A stretch of 5,411 nt of DNA from an uncultured Bacteroidales bacterium (GTDB lineage Bacteria > Bacteroidota > Bacteroidia > Bacteroidales > Paludibacteraceae): positions 1 to 5,411 of the forward strand of contig CAIQOG010000110.1 in assembly GCA_903873355.1 (NCBI GenBank). Direction: 5' to 3'. This document shows, piece by piece, positions 1 through 5,411 of the stretch (within the stretch, counting starts at the first letter, position 1; each line of letters opens with the position of its first letter). The notes under the pieces were generated by a model. That model worked only from the letters and a program-made list of their open reading frames with translations, made no database searches and was not told the DNA's origin. The position numbers and the translations under genes were made by a program.

Positions 1-2
1 AC

Positions 3-845
3 ATTGTTCCGTGGCAAATGTTGTGTGAACGCAAAGGAATGAAACTCCGTGTAATTCCAATGAACGAGCGTGGAGAATTGAAACTCGACGAATTCGAAAA
101 ATTATTAAACAAACGAACTAAAATTGTTTCGGTTGCTCATGTTTCCAACGTGCTTGGAACTATAAACCCGGTAGCTGAAATTATCCGAATTGCTCATGAA
201 AAAAACGTTCCGGTACTGATTGATGGAGCTCAGGCTGTTCCGCATATACCCGTAAATGTAGTTGAACTTGATGCAGATTTTTACGTTTTTTCGGCTCATA
301 AAATTTATGGTCCAACCGGAATTGGCGCACTTTACGGTAAAGATAAATGGCTGAATGCAATTCCACCGTATCAGGGTGGGGGCGAAATGATTCAAACCGT
401 TACTTTTGAAAAAACTACTTACAACGAATTACCTTTCAAGTTCGAAGCAGGAACACCGGATTACATTGGCTCGACAGCGTTGGCGGAAGCTTTACGCTAT
501 GTTCAGAAAATCGGATTGGCTGAAATTGCAGCATACGAACATGAACTTCTGACTTATGCGACTGAAAAATTATTAGAAATTGAAGGAATGCGCATTATCG
601 GAACAGCTACTAATAAAAGTTCGGTTATTTCATTTTTGGTTGGCGATATTCATCCCTATGATATTGGCATGTTACTTGACAAACTTGGAATTGCAGTACG
701 CACAGGCCACCATTGTGCTCAACCACTGATAGATTCGCTTGGAATACCGGGAACAGTCCGTGCTTCTTTTGCATTTTACAATACGAAAGTTGAAATTGAT
801 GCATTTATAACCGCTTTGAAAAGAGTGGTGGGAATGTTGAGTTAG
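3..845 (+). CDS. sufS: Cysteine desulfurase SufS, 5'-truncated by the window edge
   Basis: This is a PLP-dependent cysteine desulfurase of class V aminotransferase fold. It takes sulfur from L-cysteine as an enzyme persulfide and passes it to SufE for Fe-S cluster building in the cytosol. The frame is open to the window start: the codons before the ATG at 18 read I-V-P-W-Q and continue a typical SufS sequence, so 18 is an internal Met. About 280 residues are visible of roughly 405 usual for the family, so about 125 N-terminal residues are missing. Visible landmarks are the PLP-stacking His in AHVSNVLG (codon 135-137), the PLP-binding Asp and Gln in LIDGAQAV, the Schiff-base Lys in SAHKIYGPTG (codon 300-302), the EAGTP motif, and the persulfide Cys in RTGHHCAQPL (codon 714-716). 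RTGHHC places it in the SufS group rather than IscS/NifS. It ends in TAG, 50 bp before sufE on the same strand, consistent with one operon. The identification is secure. Confidence 0.96.
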   Translation: MVPWQMLCERKGMKLRVIPMNERGELKLDEFEKLLNKRTKIVSVAHVSNVLGTINPVAEIIRIAHEKNVPVLIDGAQAVPHIPVNVVELDADFYVFSAHKIYGPTGIGALYGKDKWLNAIPPYQGGGEMIQTVTFEKTTYNELPFKFEAGTPDYIGSTALAEALRYVQKIGLAEIAAYEHELLTYATEKLLEIEGMRIIGTATNKSSVISFLVGDIHPYDIGMLLDKLGIAVRTGHHCAQPLIDSLGIPGTVRASFAFYNTKVEIDAFITALKRVVGMLS

Positions 846-865
846 CAGTAAGCGGTAAACAGTAA
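845..865 (+). repeat. Degenerate 7-bp tandem repeat after sufS (array I)
   Basis: Three consecutive heptamers, GCAGTAA, GCGGTAA and ACAGTAA, start on the last base of the sufS stop codon and fill much of the 50-bp sufS-sufE gap. The segment 844-865 matches 1306-1327 at the end of sufE at 20 of 22 positions. The two mismatches are at 854 and 860. The rest of the gap (866-895) is A/T-rich, with only a weak GGAAA about 10 nt ahead of the sufE ATG. The role is unknown. It looks like a dispersed simple repeat rather than a regulatory site. Confidence 0.75.
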
Positions 866-895
866 ATATTTAAAAATAAATTGGAAATTTAAAAT

Positions 896-1327
896 ATGAC
901 TATCAACGAATTACAGGATGAAATAATTGAGGAATTCAACGAGTTTGACGACTGGATGGACAAATACGCCCTTCTTATCGATTTGGGAAATTCACTTGAA
1001 CCACTTGAAGAAAAACATAAAAATCCGCAAAATATAATCGAAGGTTGCCAAAGCCGCGTTTGGTTGAATGCTGAATTTAACAATGGTATGGTGAAATATC
1101 AGGGTGAGAGCGATGCTGTATTGGTAAAAGGAATAGTTTCACTGTTAATCCATGTACTAACCGACCACACACCCGATGAAATACTGAACACTGAGTTGTA
1201 TTTTGTTGATAGAATCGGTTTGAAAGAACATCTCTCTCCAACCCGTTCCAACGGATTGGTGGCCATGATAAAACAAATGAAAATGTATGCGCTGGCGTAT
1301 AAATCAGCAGTAAGCAGTAAAGAGTAA
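896..1327 (+). CDS. sufE: SufE family sulfur acceptor / cysteine desulfurase activator
   Basis: This 143-residue cytosolic protein matches the usual SufE length (about 138-145). SufE takes the persulfide from SufS on its own Cys and hands it to the SufBCD scaffold, stimulating desulfurase turnover. The signature is IEGCQSRVW, with the acceptor Cys at residue 51, the same number as in E. coli SufE. The N-terminal ELQDEIIEEF helix and the C-terminal GLVAMIKQMKMYALAYK helix also fit the family. The ATG at 896 is the natural start; only a poor GGAAA lies about 10 nt upstream, as is common in Bacteroidota. It follows sufS by 50 bp, so the two are probably cotranscribed and work as a pair. Oddity: the final residues SAVSSKE and the TAA stop are written by a 7-bp tandem repeat, so the native tail beyond ALAYK has probably been replaced. 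This should not affect the active site, which is far from the tail. No later suf gene follows on this strand. Confidence 0.95.
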   Translation: MTINELQDEIIEEFNEFDDWMDKYALLIDLGNSLEPLEEKHKNPQNIIEGCQSRVWLNAEFNNGMVKYQGESDAVLVKGIVSLLIHVLTDHTPDEILNTELYFVDRIGLKEHLSPTRSNGLVAMIKQMKMYALAYKSAVSSKE

Positions 1328-1334
1328 GCGGAAA
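1307..1334 (+). repeat. Degenerate 7-bp tandem repeat forming the sufE 3' end (array II)
   Basis: Four heptamers in a row (GCAGTAA, GCAGTAA, AGAGTAA and the more diverged GCGGAAA) cover the last six codons plus the stop of sufE and run 7 bp past it. Each intact unit contains TAA. Because 7 is not a multiple of 3, successive units present TAA in successive frames, and here the third unit supplies the actual sufE stop (1325-1327). The array is nearly identical to array I behind sufS. Confidence 0.75.
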
Positions 1335-1356
1335 AAATTACATTTGTACAAAAAAT

Positions 1357-1394
1357 AAGAGGCTGTCTCAATTTCTATTTTGAGACAGCCTCTT
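1357..1394 (-). terminator. Strong hairpin between convergent operons, best placed as sdh operon terminator
   Basis: There is a perfect 15-bp inverted repeat: 1357-1371 pairs with 1380-1394, with an 8-nt loop and a GC-rich AGGCTGTCTCA core. Read on the - strand, the stem is followed by A then six T (1350-1355 on the + strand are all A), which is a classic intrinsic terminator 27 nt after the sdhB stop. Read on the + strand, the stem is followed by GATCCC with no T-run, so termination of the suf transcript here would be weaker, though the hairpin may still work in both directions. Most of the remaining 94-bp gap is A/T-rich. The stem arms also resemble the outward ends of some Bacteroidota insertion sequences. 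Confidence 0.85.
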
Positions 1395-1421
1395 GATCCC
1401 TTAAATCAATATTCCCAAAAA

Positions 1422-2177
1422 TTAGTCTTTAAATTTTGCACTCAAAAACTCGCGGTTCAGGCGGGCAATGTGCGAAATAGAAACAGCTTTCGGACATTCA
1501 GCTTCACAGGCACCGGTGTTGGTGCAGTTGCCAAAACCAAGTTCGTCCATTTTTGCAACCATCATTTTAGCACGGTGAGCTGCTTCAATGCGTCCTTGTG
1601 GCAATAATGCCAACTGACTTACTTTAGCTGCAACAAACAACATAGCAGAACCGTTTTTACAGGCTGCAGCGCAAGCACCACAACCTATACAGGATGCAGC
1701 ATCCATTGCTTCGTCAGCATCCACTTTCGATATTGGAATGGCATTTCCATCGGGAACACCACCGGTATTTACCGAAACATAACCACCCGCTTGGATAATT
1801 TTGTCGAAAGCTCCACGGTCTACCATTAAATCCTTGATAACCGGGAATGCTGCAGAACGCCAGGGTTCCACTGTAATTGTTTCGCCATCTTTGAATCGAC
1901 GCATGTGAAGCTGACAGGTAGTTGTTTCACCGTCAAGTCCGTGAGGATGACCATTGATATATAAACTGCACATACCACAAATTCCTTCGCGGCAATCGTG
2001 ATCAAATACGATGGGTTCTTTGCGTTCGTGGATTAATTTTTCATTCAGAATATCCAACATTTCGAGAAACGAATTGTCGGTTGAAACATTATCTAATTTG
2101 TAAGTCTCGAATTCACCTTTTACTTTCGGACCTGCCTGACGCCATACTTTTAGCGTTATATTTATACTTTTTTCCAT
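1422..2177 (-). CDS. sdhB: Succinate dehydrogenase/fumarate reductase iron-sulfur subunit
   Basis: This 251-residue electron-transfer subunit carries electrons between the FAD of SdhA and the hemes/menaquinone of SdhC, on the cytoplasmic face of the membrane. All three cluster sites are intact. The plant-ferredoxin-like [2Fe-2S] site uses Cys62, Cys67, Cys70 ([10 protein letters not shown]) and Cys88 (TTCQLH). The C-terminal ferredoxin domain has [11 protein letters not shown] (Cys163, 166, 169, 173) and a second group, Cys218, Cys224 and Cys228 (GACEAECPK), which together hold the [4Fe-4S] and [3Fe-4S] clusters. The length and the [12 protein letters not shown] pattern fit the type-B enzymes of Bacteroidota, which are somewhat longer than the E. 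coli subunits. The ATG lies 5 bp after the sdhA stop, indicating tight coupling, with no good Shine-Dalgarno. It is the last gene of the operon, followed by a hairpin terminator. Sequence cannot say whether the enzyme works as dehydrogenase or fumarate reductase, so frdB is an equally valid name. Confidence 0.96.
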   Translation of the reverse strand: MEKSINITLKVWRQAGPKVKGEFETYKLDNVSTDNSFLEMLDILNEKLIHERKEPIVFDHDCREGICGMCSLYINGHPHGLDGETTTCQLHMRRFKDGETITVEPWRSAAFPVIKDLMVDRGAFDKIIQAGGYVSVNTGGVPDGNAIPISKVDADEAMDAASCIGCGACAAACKNGSAMLFVAAKVSQLALLPQGRIEAAHRAKMMVAKMDELGFGNCTNTGACEAECPKAVSISHIARLNREFLSAKFKD

Positions 2178-2182
2178 AATTC

Positions 2183-4159
2183 TTACGCTTTATAATTACG
2201 TTGTTGACGGTGAATAAACTCATAATCCAATGCTTCTTTCAGCAATTCAGGTTCTTTACCTTCGCCGGCAAATTTCCAGCATGAAGCAAACGAGAATTCT
2301 TCATCGTTGCGTAGAGCTTCACCATCCGGAGTCTGATATTCTTCGCGGAAATGACCACCGCATGATTCTTCACGCATCAGCGCATCGCGAGCCATCAGTT
2401 CACCAATTTCGATAAAATCAGCCACACGCAATGCTTTTTCCAATTCTACGTTCATGTCTGTATTAACCCCGGGAACATATACTTTAGTCCAGAATTCATG
2501 ACGAACGACTTTGATTTTTTCCAATGCTATTTCCAGTCCGGCTTTATTACGACCCATACCCACAAAATCCCACATAATCAGACCAAGTTCACGGTGAATC
2601 GAATCAACCGATTTGTCACCCTGAATTTTCATGATTTTTTCGATTTTGGTATGAATGTCTTTTTCAGCTTGTTCAAATTCTGGCAATTCGGTACTCATAC
2701 GCGGAGTCTGAATCTGATCAGCCAGATAATTCTGAATAGTGTATGGCAAAACAAAATATCCGTCGGCCAATCCCTGCATTAATGCCGAAGCTCCCAGGCG
2801 GTTTGCACCGTGATCGGAGAAGTTGGCTTCACCAATACAGAAAAGTCCTTTTACTGAAGTTTGAAGTTCATAATCCACCCAAACACCACCCATAGTGTAG
2901 TGAATAGCCGGATAAATCATCATCGGAGTTTTATATGGATTTTCGTCAACGATTTTGTCGTACATCTGGAAAAGGTTTCCGTACCGTTCACGAATAACGT
3001 GTTCTCCCAAACGTTCGATTGCTGTAGAGAAATCAAGATATACAGCGAGCCCGGTATTTCCTACGCCGTAACCTGCATCGCAACGTTCTTTGGCTGCACG
3101 TGAAGCCACGTCGCGTGGAACAAGATTACCGAAAGCAGGATAACGACGTTCCAGGTAATAGTCACGTTCATCTTCGCTCAAATCAGTTGCTTTTTTCTTT
3201 CCCGTGCGGATAGCTTCTGCATCTTCTTTTTTCTTTGGAACCCATATACGACCGTCATTACGCAACGATTCCGACATCAAAGTCAGTTTCGATTGAGTTT
3301 CGCCGTGAACAGGAATACAGGTTGGGTGAATCTGAGCGTACGCAGGATTTGCAAAATATGCACCTTTTTTATACATCTGAACAGCTGCCGAAGCATTTGA
3401 AGTCATGGCATTTGTTGAAAGGAAGAATGCGTTTCCATAACCTCCAGAACCAACAACTACTGCGTGAGCAAAGAAACGTTCAATTTTTCCGCTTACTAAA
3501 TTGCGGGCAATGATACCACGAGCACGGCCTTCAATTACAACAACATCCAGCATTTCGTAACGGGAATATAATTTTACTGCACCTTTACCAATTTGACGGC
3601 TAAGTGCTGAATATGCTCCGAGTAATAACTGTTGTCCGGTTTGTCCTTTAGCGTAGAAAGTCCGTGAAACCTGAGCTCCACCAAACGAACGGTTATCCAG
3701 TAAACCACCGTATTCACGAGCAAATGGAACTCCCTGAGCCACACATTGGTCGATGATGCTGTTTGATACTTCAGCCAGACGATAAACGTTGGCTTCACGA
3801 GCACGATAGTCACCACCTTTAATTGTATCGTAGAAAAGACGATAAACCGAGTCACCATCATTTTGATAATTCTTTGCTGCATTTATACCACCCTGAGCAG
3901 CAATTGAGTGAGCACGGCGTGGTGAATCCTGAATACAAAAGTTCAATACATTGAATCCTAATTCAGCCAGTGAAGCGGCAGCAGAAGCCCCGGCCAATCC
4001 TGTTCCAACCACAATTATATCCAAGCGGCGTTTGTTTGCCGGATTTACGAGTTTTTGGGTTGATTTATAGGTGCTCCATTTTTCAGCTAATGGTCCCGCA
4101 GGAATGCGGGCATCTATTTTTGTTGCATCTACCGTGGTAGATTCTTGTTTCTTTGCCAT
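2183..4159 (-). CDS. sdhA: Succinate dehydrogenase/fumarate reductase flavoprotein subunit
   Basis: This is the 658-residue catalytic subunit interconverting succinate and fumarate with covalently bound FAD. The N-terminal FAD-binding Rossmann motif is [15 protein letters not shown] (about 47-61). The FAD-linking His is His84 in [11 protein letters not shown]. Substrate-site residues are visible by family alignment: His278 in QIHPTCIP, Arg349 in LVPRDVASR (the likely proton-shuttle Arg), His420 in AIHYTMGG, and Arg454 in [10 protein letters not shown]. The C-terminal helical domain spans roughly 490-630. The length is typical of the long Bacteroidota/type-B flavoproteins. The ATG at 4159 gives a short lead before the conserved [10 protein letters not shown]; no Shine-Dalgarno is seen. 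The gene sits between sdhC (33-bp gap) and sdhB (5-bp gap), so all three are surely one transcript. In anaerobic relatives this complex is the fumarate reductase that makes succinate with menaquinol. Here the direction is unknown, and frdA is an alternative name. No truncation or missing key residue was found. Confidence 0.97.
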   Translation of the reverse strand: MAKKQESTTVDATKIDARIPAGPLAEKWSTYKSTQKLVNPANKRRLDIIVVGTGLAGASAAASLAELGFNVLNFCIQDSPRRAHSIAAQGGINAAKNYQNDGDSVYRLFYDTIKGGDYRAREANVYRLAEVSNSIIDQCVAQGVPFAREYGGLLDNRSFGGAQVSRTFYAKGQTGQQLLLGAYSALSRQIGKGAVKLYSRYEMLDVVVIEGRARGIIARNLVSGKIERFFAHAVVVGSGGYGNAFFLSTNAMTSNASAAVQMYKKGAYFANPAYAQIHPTCIPVHGETQSKLTLMSESLRNDGRIWVPKKKEDAEAIRTGKKKATDLSEDERDYYLERRYPAFGNLVPRDVASRAAKERCDAGYGVGNTGLAVYLDFSTAIERLGEHVIRERYGNLFQMYDKIVDENPYKTPMMIYPAIHYTMGGVWVDYELQTSVKGLFCIGEANFSDHGANRLGASALMQGLADGYFVLPYTIQNYLADQIQTPRMSTELPEFEQAEKDIHTKIEKIMKIQGDKSVDSIHRELGLIMWDFVGMGRNKAGLEIALEKIKVVRHEFWTKVYVPGVNTDMNVELEKALRVADFIEIGELMARDALMREESCGGHFREEYQTPDGEALRNDEEFSFASCWKFAGEGKEPELLKEALDYEFIHRQQRNYKA

Positions 4160-4192
4160 ATTATTTCTATACTTTTTATTTACAAATCAGCC

Positions 4193-4867
4193 TTAGCAGC
4201 AACCGTTGCTAATCAGGTAATACACAGGGATAGCCATAAACATCAAAACTACAATCGTAGATATAATGTTAGAAATTACTTTAACGCGCGGTAACCATGT
4301 TTTGTTATTTAAACCGGCAGTTTGCAATGCACTCCAAACTCCGTGTGTCAGGTGAAACCAAAGTCCAGTCAACCAAACAATATATAATGCACAATATACC
4401 CAGTTGCTAAATAATTCTTTCACATAGTCAGCTCCATTTGCAGGGTCAAATGAGCCGGTATGAATTCCGGTAAGTTCAGCAAATTGCATTTTGAACCAGA
4501 AATTGTACATGTGTAATGCCAAAAAGCCAAAAATGACTGTTCCTAATATTAACATGTTCTGCGATGCCCAATCAACGCCTTTTTGAGTTTTGCTTACCGC
4601 ATAACGCTCTTTTCCACGTGCACGCATGTTTTGATACGTCAGAAACAATGCGTATAAAATGTGAATCACAAAACCCGCTGCGAGTAAGCTTGTACCAGCA
4701 ACAGCATACCAATTTGCTCCCAAAAATGCACAAATTGCATTATATCCTGCAGGTGAAATAATTACCACAATATTCATGCAACTGTGAAAAAGTAAAAATA
4801 ACACGAGAAATGTTCCCGTGATACTCATAATAAGCTTTCGCCCAATAGAGGAATCAATTAACCACAT
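4193..4867 (-). CDS. sdhC: Succinate dehydrogenase/fumarate reductase cytochrome b subunit, type B anchor
   Basis: This 224-residue membrane anchor fixes SdhAB to the inner membrane and exchanges electrons with quinone, probably menaquinone. Five hydrophobic segments are visible, at about 11-37, 55-80, 104-125, 155-180 and 196-219, as expected for the single-subunit diheme anchors of type-B enzymes (B. subtilis SdhC, W. succinogenes FrdC). Candidate heme ligands are His28 in helix I, His69 in II, His119 in III, and His172 or His175 in IV (WFHLTHGVWSALQ). The N-terminal SSIGRKLIMSITG is typical of Bacteroidota members. None of the five segments contains Asp or Glu. The protein ends in Asn-Gly-Cys-Cys. 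It is the first gene of the operon, read from a promoter about 95-125 bp upstream. The ATG at 4867 follows an A/T-rich leader without Shine-Dalgarno. The gene name frdC is equally possible. Confidence 0.94.
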   Translation of the reverse strand: MWLIDSSIGRKLIMSITGTFLVLFLLFHSCMNIVVIISPAGYNAICAFLGANWYAVAGTSLLAAGFVIHILYALFLTYQNMRARGKERYAVSKTQKGVDWASQNMLILGTVIFGFLALHMYNFWFKMQFAELTGIHTGSFDPANGADYVKELFSNWVYCALYIVWLTGLWFHLTHGVWSALQTAGLNNKTWLPRVKVISNIISTIVVLMFMAIPVYYLISNGCC

Positions 4868-4960
4868 AGATTTTTATTTTTATTTATATTACTTAATAGT
4901 TCGTAATCATCTGAAATTAAGACTGTTGTGTATTTGTAATGCCTTTTTTAAAAAGTTTCA

Positions 4961-4992
4961 CAAAAGTAATCAATTGATTTTAATCTTGCAAA
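4961..4992 (-). promoter_or_regulatory. Predicted Bacteroidota-type promoter for sdhCAB
   Basis: Reading the - strand, TTTG (4992-4989) is followed after exactly 20 nt by TACTTTTG (4968-4961). This matches the known Bacteroides housekeeping promoter pattern: a -33 TTTG and a -7 TAnnTTTG, 19-21 nt apart. Transcription would start a few bases downstream, near 4955, giving a leader of about 88 nt before the sdhC ATG. It is the only full match I saw on the - strand in the miaB-sdhC gap. Low-information motifs like this can occur by chance in A/T-rich DNA, but the position is right for an operon start. Confidence 0.6.
4968..4979. promoter_or_regulatory. 12-bp perfect palindrome in the sdh promoter spacer
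   Basis: AATCAATTGATT is a perfect palindrome lying between the two predicted promoter elements and touching the first base of the -7 box. A dimeric repressor bound here would cover the promoter, so it is a candidate operator for the sdh operon. It is A/T-rich and short, so chance is a real alternative. I do not recognise it as the site of a named regulator. Confidence 0.3.
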
Positions 4993-5044
4993 TGATTACG
5001 GAAAAATTTCTTTAATTAGAAACGTTCAATACAACGCTTTGAAA

Positions 5045-5411
5045 TTAGTCAACAACTTCACCAAATAGCGTTGCTGAAGAGGCACTATTAACCCTCACAC
5101 GAACAGTTTCTCCAATATGTCTACCCTGACGGGGAAAAATAATCACTTTACACTGCGAGCTTCGTCCAAACATTTGTTCTTTCGATCGTTTCGAAAATCC
5201 TTCAACCAACACTTCAAAAGTTTTACCAACATCGTTCTGATTGCTTTCGTTTGCAATTACTTGCTGTAAATCGATGATTTCAGCCAGTCTGCGTAATTTT
5301 AATTCTTCAGGTACATTGTCGGGCATTCTTTTTGCAGCAACTGTTCCGGGACGTTCAGAATATTTGAACATAAGAGCCATATCGAATTTTACTTCGCGCA
5401 TAAGGGATAAC
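5045..5411 (-). CDS. miaB: tRNA-2-methylthio-N6-dimethylallyladenosine synthase MiaB, C-terminal part
   Basis: MiaB is a radical-SAM methylthiotransferase with two [4Fe-4S] clusters. It adds a methylthio group to i6A37 in tRNAs that read UNN codons. Only the last 121 residues or so are in the window. The frame stays open through the right edge, and the residues before the Met at 5401 (Leu-Ser-Leu) continue the family sequence, so that Met is internal. Visible parts are the end of the radical-SAM barrel with MFKYSERPGT, the linker DNVPEELKLRRLAEIIDLQ, and the C-terminal tRNA-binding TRAM domain from GKTFEVLVEG to TLFGEVV (about 5048-5224). The ERPGT and SKRSKEQMFGR motifs fit MiaB better than its relatives RimO or MtaB. 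The cluster-binding cysteines lie off the window and cannot be checked. The gene ends 177 bp before sdhC on the same strand, and no convincing terminator separates them, so some read-through into sdh is possible. Confidence 0.93.
   Translation of the reverse strand, partial: LSLMREVKFDMALMFKYSERPGTVAAKRMPDNVPEELKLRRLAEIIDLQQVIANESNQNDVGKTFEVLVEGFSKRSKEQMFGRSSQCKVIIFPRQGRHIGETVRVRVNSASSATLFGEVVD

Noticed and set aside
18..20. ATG at 18 as the sufS start
   Set aside because: The upstream in-frame codons encode I-V-P-W-Q, a conserved internal SufS segment, and a start here would lack about 125 family residues. The gene simply enters from outside the window.
105..395. 96-codon - strand open frame opposite sufS
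   Set aside because: It is antisense to the conserved catalytic core of sufS, with an Asn/Ser-rich translation resembling no known protein.
1343..1352. Palindrome TTTGTACAAA between sufE and the main hairpin
   Set aside because: A 10-bp A/T-rich palindrome with no loop, placed after both operons' stops. It is best explained as part of the A/T-rich terminator flank or chance.
2498..2782. 94-codon + strand open frame opposite sdhA (and similar ones at 2861-3103, 3235-3513 and 1380-1607)
   Set aside because: These are antisense to intact, well-conserved genes, with low-complexity or unconvincing translations and no promoter or ribosome-binding signal.
3574..3882. 102-codon open frame on the - strand inside sdhA
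   Set aside because: It lies in another frame of the highly conserved flavoprotein, begins with the shifted reading of the [14 protein letters not shown] region, and shows no domain or initiation signal. It is a coding shadow.
4928..4935. TGTATTTG on the + strand as a promoter -7 box
   Set aside because: It lacks the leading TA of TAnnTTTG and points into the 3' end of miaB with no + strand gene following.
5020..5040. Small hairpin just after the miaB stop as a terminator
   Set aside because: The stem is only 7 bp with a one-base bulge and no T-run directly behind it on the - strand, too weak to call.
5399..5401. ATG (- strand) at 5401 as the start of a small 118-residue protein
   Set aside because: The frame is open to the window edge and the sequence begins in the middle of the MiaB radical-SAM barrel, so this is an internal Met.

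Overview
The window looks like ordinary core-genome DNA from a member of the Bacteroidota, most likely the Bacteroidales/Marinilabiliales side. Four things suggest this: the close family resemblance of the fumarate reductase/succinate dehydrogenase subunits; the gene order cytochrome b - flavoprotein - iron-sulfur protein; the near absence of Shine-Dalgarno sequences; and a promoter of the Bacteroidota type (TTTG - 20 nt - TACTTTTG) upstream of that operon. The lineage is inferred from recalled family features, not from a database search.

The left part (1-1327, + strand) is the end of a Suf iron-sulfur assembly operon. It holds the C-terminal two thirds of the cysteine desulfurase SufS, whose 5' end is off the window, then the sulfur acceptor SufE. 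Both genes end in copies of the same degenerate 7-bp tandem repeat (consensus GCAGTAA). In the second copy the repeat encodes the last residues and the stop codon of sufE.

The middle part (1422-4867, - strand) is a complete three-gene operon, sdhC-sdhA-sdhB (equally nameable frdCAB). It encodes a type-B succinate:quinone oxidoreductase with a single five-helix cytochrome b anchor. It converges on the suf operon, and a strong 15-bp hairpin at 1357-1394 lies between them, placed best as a terminator for the sdh transcript.

The right part (4868-5411) is a 177-bp intergenic region with the likely sdh promoter and a 12-bp palindrome inside its spacer. It is followed by the C-terminal end of the tRNA methylthiotransferase gene miaB on the - strand, cut by the window edge.

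The genes share a theme. Suf builds Fe-S clusters, SdhB carries three of them, and MiaB is a two-cluster radical-SAM enzyme. I found no undescribed multi-gene system here. The items most worth a second look are the heptanucleotide arrays at the suf gene ends, the IS-end-like hairpin between the operons, and the palindrome in the sdh promoter. There is no gene-free stretch longer than 300 bases, and I saw no tRNA, rRNA, CRISPR array or intact mobile element.
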